Shown here piece after piece: positions 10,610-23,679 of a stretch of DNA of 64,000 nucleotides. The notes beneath the pieces are model-generated. The model searched no databases. It had not been told where the DNA came from and was given only the letters and a program-made list of their open reading frames with translations. Position 1 is the first letter of the stretch; every line of letters starts with the position of its first letter. A program made the position numbers and the translations under genes. Origin of the DNA: Tachypleus tridentatus (taxonomy: Eukaryota; Arthropoda; Merostomata; Xiphosura; Limulidae); NCBI RefSeq assembly GCF_004210375.1, contig NC_134834.1, positions 97,840,170-97,904,169 of the forward strand. The letters run 5' to 3'.

Positions 10610-13130
10610 TATTGTTGTTTTAGAGAAGTGATTGTTATTATAGATTGGTAAAATGTAATAATGAAAAATTTAGTGCTAATCATGAAATTATTAAACAAAA
10701 GAAAGACAAAATTTGAATTTCATGTTGTTTTGTACTGGATAGAAAATAATTAGTTAGCTATTATGAAACCAAATTTCGTGTTGTAACCACAAATCTTTAA
10801 ATATTTCTGCTGTCTGTATATTATGTAATTGTTAGAATTTAAATCTGTGATCCTGTAAAGCTTTATACACTGTATACAGTTGATGAGCCTGTTTATACAT
10901 TGTAGTATTTCATGTTAATAATTTATACACGAGTAATTTATTTTTGTTTTTCTCGCTAGAAAATGATTTTGCAACTTGAAGCTTGTCGGTATTTGAACTT
11001 TTGTTATTAACAATTGCAAACAAAATAACAATTCTATTAACCTTAAGGTTTTAGAAAGTTAACTGTTTTATTAGGTTTAGCGGTGAGATATTTTAAACAT
11101 CTGGCGTTTCAGAAACTAAAAACAAAATTATACTATTTTCGGAAATAATGAAATCAAATTCACCTAAAACTTTGAGAAACTTTTGTTTGTCTAATGTGAC
11201 AGTAGGCCTTTTTTCCTAGAAAGAAAGCTTTTAAATATTTTTGTTTTCATACCACTGTGCATAAAATCTTAGTTCAGTGCCATCTATACACACAGTAATT
11301 TTTGGTTTTATTTATATCCTGGCAGGGATTTAGTTTCAAAAAATAGTAGAACTTTGCTCAACTAAAGTGTTCAGGGATGTTGGTATTTCTCTTCGCCCCG
11401 CCAGTAAGTGAATAGAGTAATATTATAATGGAAGTTTAAGTTTTGCATTAAATTGTTTAATTTGAGAGTGCAAGTCGATTTTATAATTTTATAGATAGAC
11501 TCACAAAAAAGTTATCAGTTGCAGAGGAGGCAAAGTGTTGCAGACGACAAGATTCTACTATGACATGTAGGCCTCCTTTCAGGTGCAACATGGCGGGATT
11601 CTATAAATTCAATGCCTCAAAATTAGCTGCCGAGAGAAATGGGAATACCCTGAGAAAACCCGCATTCACAAAGCAAGCGTCTAATGGTCTTCCCTGACTC
11701 ATGAGTTTGTAAGTGATGTTAAGTTGGGTCGTGTTATCTAACAAAAATTATACGGAAATCACGTTTGTCATTTAAATTGTTTAAATGAAAAATTCCTGGA
11801 CGAGAAATAAACAAATACAACATTTCTATCTAGTTCTATATAATCTCAGAAATCAAAGACTGTAGGCCTAAAACTCGTCGTTAAGAGTGTGTTGATTCTC
11901 ACGTCAAGAATTTCAAAAATTAAAGTATATTGCCTAATTACTCACCATGCTTGTCTTTCATAGTATGTGTAACTTTCGCCATTTTGTACTTTTTCTTACA
12001 TAATTTTTTTTGTAGTATATTATTCAATGGAATTCAACTATATAATTACAGTCCACTACGAAAAGGCCCAAAGATTTCTTGTGTTATTTCCGTGCGGAAA
12101 GGTTTTAACAGAATAGCGCTGTTTCAAAGGCATTCATTTATCACATACGAGGAGCAAAGAATGAAGGCTCAGAAATCGGTTGTCACGTTATGATGAACAA
12201 GAAACAACACCAGTGGTTATTTTCGATCTCCGATAGTAATTACTGAACCTACAGCAGGAACTCCCGAACTTGAATTAACGATTTCCTTTCTTTTTTATCA
12301 TTTCGTGAAATGTTTTTCGGTGAATACTCTAATCAACTATTCACTGGTAAGTATCAACGTGGAATAATCTGAGAATTCGGGAAATTTTGTCACGTACTTT
12401 CTGATAAAGAACCACAACATTCTCTATCGAGTACACGCAGGCTTAACTGATTACCGTCGACGAACATTAGGCTTACATTTATTTGATATTACTTTGTCTT
12501 TCGTAGAAATCCATTTGAAATTGTTTTCCTGTTTTATTGTTGTTTTTATCGGTGCTGAAACGTACGACAAAACGAAAAGAGATCTAGAATTTAAAAAAAA
12601 CGCGAGTAACTTCCCTTAGTAGAACCCAAATATTCTGCCCCAAACAACCTAACACGACAATTTTATTTACATTGAAACATAAAGTTAGCTGAAATACTCA
12701 TTTCAAAAATATAACAACAGCCGGTTGAGGAGTTCTTACCCTTTGTAGCAAGTCCATAAAGGGTTTCGATTTAGAGTATACTTCGCATAATAACTGAATT
12801 AACATAAATTATCAAAACTTTATTTGGAAGGTCTAGAAAGCGTGGACTGTAGAGAAACGTAATATTGCTACACTCATAACAAGCTTGTCGGAACCATAAT
12901 AATCAAAACAGATAAGAAAAGGAAAGTTATAATAAGATTGTTTGAAATTACCTATACTTTGAGCTTTCTTTCAATCACAGCAAGTTGAAGAGCACAGGAC
13001 ATACCAAGTGTAGGAACTAGCTATTGGTAAACTTTCTGTGGCACAGCATTTCTAAAACAAAATTTATCTCTGAAAATTTCATCAGAGCCAATTTTTGTCG
13101 GTTTTGAGGCTGAAGGATGATTTTGTTAGT
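10610..13130. other. 2.5 kb of unassigned single-copy AT-rich DNA
   Basis: I see no domain, RNA gene, tandem repeat or terminal repeat. The longest open frame, 87 codons at 11930-12193, has a hydrophobic N-terminal half but no recognised family and no splice context I can defend. This is the largest repeat-poor piece in the left half of the window. Confidence 0.55.
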
Positions 13131-13133
13131 ATT

Positions 13134-13373
13134 TTGAAATTCGTGTAAAGCAGCATGAATGCCATCTGTGCTAGCCGTCCCTAATTTAGCAGTGTAAGAC
13201 CAGAGGGAAGGCAGCTACTAATAACAACCCACTGCCAACTCTTGGACAACTCTTTTACCAACGAATAGTGGGATTGACCGCAACATAATAACGCTATCAC
13301 TGCTGAAAAAGCGACCATGTTCGGTATAACGGGGATTCGAACCTGCGCCTCTCAGATTATCTGGTCATGCCAG
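13134..13373 (-). mobile_element. tRNA-derived SINE, CGT-anticodon type, degenerate
   Basis: On the plus strand the order is tail (AAATTCGTGTAAAGC), body (CTGTGCTAGCCGTCCCTAAT, CCAACTCTTGGACAACTC, ACGAATAGTGGGATTGACCG) and then the tRNA-related head, including the complement of the B box (GGGGATTCGAACCTGCG). The element is thus on the minus strand. It matches the copies at 53470-54038 with scattered substitutions. It ends about 100 bp before the 47-bp satellite starts. Confidence 0.88.
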
Positions 13374-16039
13374 GTGATGAAGAATAATTGTGGTGGGATG
13401 CCGCAAAAGTAAACATTGTGTTTCTTTTGTGTAATTATCTTATCATCACCATATATCTCTCTCCCCCTTTAATGTATGTTTATATCTTCTATTACACCTA
13501 TGTTTCGGTTTTCAATGACATTAAGGTTTCTTGTTTCTATTACACCTGTGTTTCGGTTTTCAATGACACTTAGATTTCTGGTTTCTATTAGACATATGAT
13601 TCAACTTTCAATTACACTTAGATTTCTGGTTTCTATTAGACCTATGATTCAGCTTTCAATGACACTGAGATTTCCGGTTTCTATTACACCAATATTTCGG
13701 TTTTCAATGACATTTAGATTTCGGGTTTCTATTACACCTATGTTTCAGCTTTCAATGACACTGAGATTTCTGGTTTCTTTACAACTATGTTTCGGTTTTC
13801 AATGACACTTATATTTCTGGTTTCTTTACACCTATGTTTCGGTTTTCAATGACATTTAGATTTTGGTTTCTATTACACCTATGTTTCAGCTTTCAACGAC
13901 ACTTAATTTCTGGTTTCTATTACACATATGATTCTGCTTTCAATGACATTTAGATTTCTGGTTTCATTTACACCTATGATTCTGCTTTCAATGACATTTA
14001 GATTTCTGGTTTCTTTACACCTATGTTTCAGCTTTCAATGACACTTAGATTTCTAGTTTCTATTACACCTGAATCAGTTTTCAATGACACTTAGATTTCT
14101 GGTTTCTTTACACCTATGATTCAGATTTCAATGTCACTTTCATTTCTGGTTGCTATTACACTTATAATTCAGCTTTCAATGACACTTAGATTTCTGGTTT
14201 CTTTACACCTATGTTTCGGTTTTCAATGACTTTTAGATTTCTGGTTTCTTTACACCTATGTTTCGGTTTTCAATGACACTTAGATTTCTAGTTTCTTGAC
14301 ACCTATGTTTCGGTTTTGAATGACATTTGTATTTCTGGTTTCTTTACACCTATGTTTCGGTTGTCAATGACATTTAGATTTCTGGTTTCTTTACACCTAT
14401 ATTTCGGTTTTCAATGACACTTAGATTTCTACTTTCTTTACACCTATGTTTTCTGGTTTTTTTACACCTATGATCCAGCTTTCAATGACACTTAGATTTC
14501 TTGTTATTTTACACCTATGATTCAGCTTTCAATGACACTTAGATTTCTGGTTTCTCTACACCTATGATTCAGCTTCCAATGACAGTTAGATTTCTGGTTT
14601 CTTTCCACTTATGATTCAGCTTTCAATGACACTTAGATTTCTGGTTTCTGTACACCTATGTTTCGGTTTTCAATGACACTGAGATTTCTGGTTTCTATTA
14701 AACCAATATTTCGGTTTTCAATGACATTTAGATTTCGGGTTTCTATTACACCTATGTTTCAGCTTTCAATGACACTGAGATTTCTGGTTTCTTTACAACT
14801 ATGTTTCGGTTTTCAATGACACTTATATTTCTGGTTTCTTTACACCTATGTTTCGGTTTTCAATGACATTTAGATTTCTGGTTTCTATTACACCTATGTT
14901 TCAGCTTTCAACGACACTTAATTTCTGGTTTCTATTACACATATGATTCTGCTTTCAATGACATTTAGATTTCTGGTTTCATTTACACCTATGATTCTGC
15001 TTTCAATGACATTTAGATTTCTGGTTTCTTTACACCTATGTTTCGGTTTTCAATTACTATTAGATTTCTAGTTTCTTTACACCAATGTTTCGGTTTTGAA
15101 TGACACTTAGATTTCTGGTTTCTTTACACCTATGTTTCGGTTTTCAATGACATTTAGATTTCTGGTTTCTTCACACCTATGTTTCGGTTTTCAGTGACAC
15201 TTAGATTTCAAGTTTCGTTACACTTTTGTTTCGGTTGTCAATGACATTTAGATTTCTGGTTTCTTTACACCTATGTTTTCTGGTTTTTTTACACCTATGA
15301 TCCAGCTTTCAATGACACTTAGATTTCTTGTTTCTTTACACCTATGATTCAGCTTTCAATGACACTTAGATTTCTGGTTTATTTACACCTATGATTCAGC
15401 TTTCAATGACACTTAGATTTCTGGTTTATTTACACCTATGATTCAGCTTTCAATGACACTTCGATTTCTGGTTTCTTTACACCTATGATTCAGCTTTCAA
15501 TGACACTTAGATATTTGGTTTCTCTACACCTAGGATTGAGCTTTCAATGACACTTAGATATTTGGTTTCTCTACACCTAGGATTGAGCTTTCAATGACAC
15601 TTAGATTTCTGGTTTCTTTACACCTATGTTTCGGTTTTCAATGACATTTAGATTTCTGGTTTCTATTACACCTATGTTTCAGCTTTCAACGACATTTAGA
15701 TTTCTGGTTTCTCTACACCTATGTTTCGATTTTCAATGACACTTAGATTTCTGGTTTCTATTACACCTGAATCAGTTTTCAATGACACTTAGATTTCTGG
15801 TTTCTTTACACCTATGATTCAGATTTCAATGACACTTAGATTTCTGGTTTCTATTACACTTATAATTCGGTTTTAAATGACACTTAGATTTCTGGTTTCT
15901 TTGTACCTATGATTCAGCTTTCAATGACACTTTCATTTCTGGTTGCTATTACACTTATAATTCAGCTTTCAATGACACTTAGATTTCTGGTTTCTTTGTA
16001 CCTATGATTCAGCTTTCAATGACACTTAGATTTCTGGTT

Positions 16040-19000
16040 TCTTTACACCTATGTTTCGGTTTTCAATGACTTTTAGATTTCTGGTTTCTTTACACCTATG
16101 TTTCGGTTTTCAATGACACTTAGATTTCTAGTTTCTTGACACCTATGTTTCGGTTTTGAATGACATTTGTATTTCTGGTTTTTTACACCTATGTTTCGGT
16201 TATCAATGACATTTAGATTTCTGGTTTCTTTACACCTATGTTTCGGTTTTCAATGACACTTAGATTTCTACTTTCTTTACACCTATGTTTTCTGGTTTTT
16301 TTACACCTATGATCCAGCTTTCAATGACACTTAGATTTCTTGTTATTTTACACCTATGATTCAGCTTTCAATGACACTTAGATTTCTGGTTTCTCTACAC
16401 CTATGATTCAGCTTCCAATGACAGTTAGATTTCTGGTTTCTTTCCACTTATGATTCAGCTTTCAATGACACTTAGATTTCTGGTTTCTGTACACCTATGT
16501 TTCGGTTTTCAATGACATTTAGATTTCTGGTTTCTCTACACCTATGATTCAACTTCCAATGACAGTTAGATCTGGTTTCTTTCCACTTATGATTCAGCTT
16601 TCAATGACACTTAGATTTCTGGTTTCTATTACACTTATGTTTCGGTTTTCAATGACACTTAGATTTCTAGTTTCTTTACACCTATGTTTCGGTTTTCAAT
16701 GACATTTAGATTTCTGGTTTCTTTACATCTATGTTTCGGTTTTCAATGACATTTAGATTTCTGGTTTCTTTACATCTATGTTTCGGTTTTCAATGACATT
16801 TAGATTTCTGGTTTCTTTACACCTATGTTTTCTGGTTTTTTTACACCTATGATCCAGCTTTCAATGACACTTTGATTTCTTGTTTCTTTACACCTATGAT
16901 TCAGCTTTCAATGACACTTAGATTTCTGGTGTTTATACACCTATGATTCAGCTTTCAATGACACTTAGATTTCTGGTTTCTTTACACCTGTGTTTCGGTT
17001 TTCAATGACATTTAGATTTCTGGTTTCTTTACACCTATGTTTCGGTTTTCAATGACACTTAGATTTCTACTTTCTTTACACCTATGTTTCGGTTTTCAAT
17101 GACACTTAGATTTCTGGTTTCTTTACACCTATGTTTCGGTTTTCAATGACATTTAGATTTGTGGTTTCTTCACACCTATGTTTCGGTTTTCAGTGACACT
17201 TAGATTTCTGGTTTCTTTACTCCTATGTTTCGGTTTTCAATGACTGTTAGATTTCTAGTTTCTTTACACCTATGTTTCGGTTTTCAGTGACACTTAGATT
17301 TCTGGTTTCTTTACTCCTATGTTTCGGTTTTCAATGACTATTAGATTTCTAGTTTCTTTACACCTATGTTTTCTGGTTTTTTTACACCTATGATCCAGCT
17401 TTCAATGACACTTAGATTTCTTGTTATTTTACACCTATGATTCAGCTTTCAATGACACTTAGATTTCTGGTTTATTTACACCTATGATTCAGCTTTCAAT
17501 GACACTTCGATTTCTGGTTTCTTTACACCTATGATTCAGCTTTCAATGACACTTAGATATTTGGTTTCTCTACACCTAGGATTGAGCTTTCAATGACACT
17601 TAGATATTTGGTTTCTCTACACCTAGGATTGAGCTTTCAATGACACTTAGATTTCTGGTTTCTTTACACCTATGATTCAGCTTTCAATGACACTTAGATT
17701 TCTGGTTTCTTTACACCTATGTTTCGGTTTTCAATGACATTTAGATTTCTGGTTTCTTTACATCTATGTTTCGGTTTTCAATGACATTTAGATTTCTGGT
17801 TTCTTTACATCTATGTTTCGGTTTTCAATGACATTTAGATTTCTGGTTTCTTTACACCTATGTTTTCTGGTTTTTTTACACCTATGATCCAACTTTCAAT
17901 GACACTTAGATTTCTTGTTTCTTTACACCTATGATTCAGCTTTCAATGACACTTAGATTTCTGGTTTCTTTACACCTATGATTCAGCTTTCAATGACACT
18001 TAGATTTCTGGTTTCTATTACACCTGAATCAGTTTTCAATGACACTTAGATTTCTGGTTTCTTTACACCTATGATTCAGATTTCAATGTCACTTTCATTT
18101 CTGGTTGCTATTACACTTATAATTCAGCTTTCAATGACACTTAGATTTCTGGTTTCTTTGTACCTATGATTCAGCTTTCAATGACACTTAGATTTCTGGT
18201 TTCTTTACACCTATGTTTCGGTTTTCAATGACTTTTAGATTTCTCGTTTCTTTACACCTATGTTTCGGTTTTCAATGACACTTAGATTTCTAGTTTCTTG
18301 ACACCTATGTTTCGGTTTTGAATGATATTTGTATTTCTGGTTTCTTTACACCTATGTTTCGGTTGTCAATGACATTTAGATTTCTGGTTTCTTTACACCT
18401 ATGTTTCGGTTTTCAATGACACTTAGATTTCTACTTTCTTTACACCTATGTTTTCTGGTTTTTTACACCTATGATCCAGCTTTCAATGACACTTAGATTT
18501 CTTGTTATTTTACACCTATGATTCAGCTTTCAATGACACTTAGATTTCTGGTTTCTCTACACCTATGATTCAGCTTCCAATGACAGTTAGATTTCTGGTT
18601 TCTTTCCACTTATGATTCAGCTTTCAATGACACTTAGATTTCTGGTTTCTGTACACCTATGTTTCGGTTTTCAATGACATTTAGATTTCTGGTTTCTCTA
18701 CACCTATGATTCAACTTCCAATGACAGTTAGATCTGGTTTCTTTCCACTTATGATTCAGCTTTCAATGACACTTAGATTTCTGGTTTCTATTACACTTAT
18801 GTTTCGGTTTTCAATGACACTTAGATTTCTAGTTTCTTTACACCTATGTTTCGGTTTTCAATGACATTTAGATTTCTGGTTTCTTTACATCTATGTTTCG
18901 GTTTTCATTGACATTTAGATTTCTGGTTTCTTTACATCTATGTTTCGGTTTTCAATGACATTTAGATTTCTGGTTTCTTTACACTTACGTTTTCTGGTTT

Positions 19001-22000
19001 TTTACACCTATGATCCAGCTTTCAATGACACTTAGATTTCTTGTTTCTTTACACCCATGATTCAGCTTTCAATGACACTTAGATTTCTGGTTTCTCTACA
19101 CCTATGATTCAGATTCCAATGACACTTAGATTTCTGGTTTCTTTCCACTTATGATTCAGCTTTCAATGACACTTAGATTTCTGGTGTTTTTACACCTATG
19201 ATTCAGCTTTCAATGACACTTAGATTTCTGGTTTCTTTACACCTATGTTTCGGTTTTCAATGACATTTAGATTTCTGGTTTCTTTACACCTATGTTTCGG
19301 TTTTCAATGACACTTAGATTTCTACTTTCTTTACACCTATGTTTCGGTTTTCAATGACACTTAGATTTCTGGTTTCTTTACACCTATGTTTCGGTTTTCA
19401 ATGACATTTAGATTTCTGGTTTCTTCACACCTATGTTTCGGTTTTCAGTGACACTTAGATTTCTGGTTTCTTTACACCTATGTTTCGGTTTTCAATGACT
19501 GTTAGATTTCTAGTTTCTTTACACCTATGTTTTCTGGTTTTTTTACACCTATGATCCAGCTTTCAATGACACTTAGATTTCTTGTTATTTTACACCTATG
19601 ATTCAGCTTTCAATGACACTTAGATTTCTGGTTTATTTACACCTATGATTCAGCTTTCAATGACACTTCGATTTCTGGTTTCTTTACACCTATGATTCAG
19701 CTTTCAATGACACTTAGATATTTGGTTTCTCTACACCTAGGATTGAGCTTTCAATGACACTTAGATATTTGGTTTCTCTACACCTAGGATTGAGCTTTCA
19801 ATGACACTTAGATTTCTGGTTTCTTTACACCTATGATTCAGCTTTCAATGACACTTAGATTTCTGGTTTCTTTACACCTATGTTTCGGTTTTCAATGACA
19901 TTTAGATTTCTGGTTTCTTTACATCTATGTTTCGGTTTTCAATGACATTTAGATTTCTGGTTTCTTTACACCTATGTTTTCTGGTTTTTGTACACCTATG
20001 ATCCAACTTTCAACGACACTTAGATTTCTTGTTTCTTTACACCTATGATTCAGCTTTCAATGACACTTAGATTTCTGGTTTCTCTACACCTATGATTCAG
20101 ATTCCAATGACACTTAGATTTCTGGTTTCTTTCCACTTATGATTCAGCTTTCAATGACACTTAGATTTCTGGTGTTTTTACACCTATGATTTAGCTTTCA
20201 ATGACATTTAGATTTCTGGTTTCTTTACACCTATGTTTCGGTTTTCAATGACATTTAGATGTCTGGTTTCTTGACACCTATGTTTCGGTTTTCAATGACA
20301 CTTAGATTTCTACTTTCTTTACACCTATGTTTGGGTTTTCAATGACACTTAGAATTCTGGTTTCTTTACACCTATGTTTCGGTTTTCAATGACTATTAGA
20401 TTTCTAGTTTCTTTACACCTATGTTTCGGTTTTCAATGACATTTAGATTTCTGGTTTCTTTACACCTATGTTTTCTGGTTTTTTTACACCTATGATCCAG
20501 CTTTCAATGACACTTTGATTTCTTGTTTCTTTACACCTATGATTCAGCTTTCAATGACACTTAGATTTCTGGTGTTTTTACACCTATGATTCAGCTTTCA
20601 ATGACACTTAGATTTCTGGTTTCTTTACACCTATGTTTCGGTTTTCAATGACATTTAGATTTCTGGTTTCTTTACACCTATGTTTCGGTTTTCAATGACA
20701 CTTAGATTTCTACTTTCTTTACACCTATGTTTCGGTTTTCAATGACACTTAGATTTCTGGTTTCTTTACTCCTATGTTTCGGTTTTCAATGACTATTAGA
20801 TTTTTAGTTTCTTTACACCTATGTTTTCTGGTTTTTTTACACCTATTATCCAGCTTTCAATGACACTTAGATTTCTTGTTATTTTACACCTATGATTCAG
20901 CTTTCAATGACACTTAGATTTCTGGTTTATTTACACCTATGATTCAGCTTTCAATGACACTTCGATTTCTGGTTTCTTTACACCTATGATTCAGCTTTCA
21001 ATGACACTTAGATATTTGGTTTCTCTACACCTAGGATTGAGCTTTCAATGACACTTAGATATTTGGTTTCTCTACACCTAGGATTGAGCTTTCAATGACA
21101 CTTAGATTTCTGGTTTATTTACACCTATGATTCAGCTTTCAATGACACTTCGATTTCTGGTTTCTTTACACCTATGATTCAGCTTTCAATGACACTTAGA
21201 ATTCTGGTTTCTTTACACCTATGTTTCGGTTTTCAATGACATTTAGATTTCTGGTTTCTTTACATCTATGTTTCGGTTTTCAATGACATTTAGATTTCTG
21301 GTTTCTTTACATCTATGTTTCGGTTTTCAATGACATTTAGATTTCTGGTTTCTTTACACCTATGTTTTCTGGTTTTTTTACACCTATGATCCAACTTTCA
21401 ATGACACTTAGATTTCTTGTTTCTTTACACCTATGATTCAGCTTTCAATGACACTTAGATTTCTGGTTTCTTTACACCTATGATTCAGCTTTCAATGACA
21501 CTTAGATTTCTGGTTTCTATTACACCTGAATCAGTTTTCAATGACACTTAGATTTCTGGTTTCTTTACACCTATGATTCAGATTTCAATGTCACTTTCAT
21601 TTCTGGTTGCTATTACACTTATAATTCAGCTTTCAATGACACTTAGATTTCTGGTTTCTTTACACCTATGATTCAGATTTCAATGTCACTTTCATTTCTG
21701 GTTGCTATTACACTTATAATTCAGCTTTCAATGACACTTAGATTTCTGGTTTCTTTGTACCTATGATTCAGCTTTCAATGACACTTAGATTTCTGGTTTC
21801 TTTACACCTATGTTTTCTGGTTTTTTTACACCTATGATCCAGCTTTCAATGACACTTAGATTTCTTATTATTTTACACCTATGATTCAGCTTTCAATGAC
21901 ACTTAGATTTCTGGTTTATTTACACCTATGATTCAGCTTTCAATGACACTTCGATTTCTGGTTTCTTTACACCTATGATTCAGCTTTCAATGACACTTAG

Positions 22001-22900
22001 ATTTCTGGTTTCTTTACACCTATGTTTCGGTTTTCAATGACATTTAGATTTCTGGTTTCTTTACACTTACGTTTTCTGGTTTTTTTACACCTATGATCCA
22101 GCTTTCAATGACACTTAGATTTCTTGTTTCTTTACACCTATGATTCAGCTTTCAATGACACTTAGATTTCTGGTTTCTCTACACCTATGATTCAGATTCC
22201 AATGACACTTAGATTTCTGGTTTCTTTCCACTTATGATTCAGCTTTCAATGACACTTAAATTTTTGGTGTTTTTACACCTATGATTCAGCTTTCAATGAC
22301 ACTTAGATTTCTGGTTTCTTTACACCTATGTTTCGGTTTTCAATGACATTTAGATTTCTGGTTTCTTTACACCTATGTTTCGGTTTTCAATGACACTTAG
22401 ATTTCTACTTTCTTTACACCTATGTTTCGGTTTTCAATGACACTTAGATTTCTGGTTTCTTTACACCTATGTTTCGGTTTTCAATGACATTTAGATTTCT
22501 GGTTTCTTCACACCTATGTTTCGGTTTTCAATGACTTTTAGATTTCTGGTTTCTTTACACCTATGTTTCGGTTTTCAATGACTGTTAGATTTCTAGTTTC
22601 TTTACACCTATGTTTTCTGGTTTTTTTACACCTATGATCCAGCTTTCAATGACACTTAGATTTCTTGTTATTTTACACCTATGATTCAGCTTTCAATGAC
22701 ACTTAGATTTCTGGTTTATTTACACCTATGATTCAGCTTTCAATGACACTTCGATTTCTGGTTTCTTTACACCTATGATTCAGCTTTCAATGACACTTAG
22801 ATATTTGGTTTCTCTACACCTAGGATTGAGCTTTCAATGACACTTAGATATTTGGTTTCTCTACACCTAGGATTGAGCTTTCAATGACACTTAGATTTCT
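16040..22900. repeat. Higher-order segment A1 of the 47-bp satellite, repeated at 23680-30640
   Basis: Short-unit markers (GATCC) at 16311, 16851, 17392, 17886, 18472, 19012, 19552, 20493, 20847 and 21388 recur at 23952, 24490, 25032, 25527, 26112, 26652, 27192, 28132, 28487 and 29028, an offset of 7639-7641 bp. CTAGG doublets at 17578, 19740 and 21030 recur with the same offset. Beyond about 21650 the offset rises to 7732-7734 (two extra units near 29290), then falls by one unit. Confidence 0.9.
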
Positions 22901-23679
22901 GGTTTCTTTACACCTATGATTCAGCTTTCAATGACACTTAGATTTCTGGTTTCTTTACACCTATGTTTCGGTTTTCAATGACATTTAGATTTCTGGTTTC
23001 TTTACATCTATGTTTCGGTTTTCAATGACATTTAGATTTCTGGTTTCTTTACACCTATGTTTTCTGGTTTTTGTACACCTATGATCCAACTTTCAACGAC
23101 ACTTAGATTTCTTGTTTCTTTACACCTATGATTCAGCTTTCAATGACACTTAGATTTCTGGTTTCTCTACACCTATGATTCAGATTCCAATGACACTTAG
23201 ATTTCTGGTTTCTTTCCACTTATGATTCAGCTTTCAATGACACTTAGATTTCTGGTGTTTTTACACCTATGATTTAGCTTTCAATGACATTTAGATTTCT
23301 GGTTTCTTTACACCTATGTTTCGGTTTTCAATGACATTTAGATGTCTGGTTTCTTGACACCTATGTTTCGGTTTTCAATGACACTTAGATTTCTACTTTC
23401 TTTACACCTATGTTTGGGTTTTCAATGACACTTAGAATTCTGGTTTCTTTACACCTATGTTTCGGTTTTCAATGACTATTAGATTTCTAGTTTCTTTACA
23501 CCTATGTTTCGGTTTTCAATGACATTTAGATTTCTGGTTTCTTTACACCTATGTTTCGGTTTTCAATGACACTTAGATTTCTACTTTCTTTACACCTATG
23601 TTTCGGTTTTCAATGACACTTAGATTTCTGGTTTCTTTACACCTATGTTTCGGTTTTCAATGACATTTAGATTTCTGGT

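Noticed and set aside
11930-12193. 87-codon open frame in the unassigned 10.6-13.1 kb stretch
   Set aside because: Hydrophobic first half but no family resemblance and no supporting context.
13388-13805. Open frames at the left edge of the 47-bp satellite
   Set aside because: Products merely reflect the satellite unit and end as soon as unit length changes frame.
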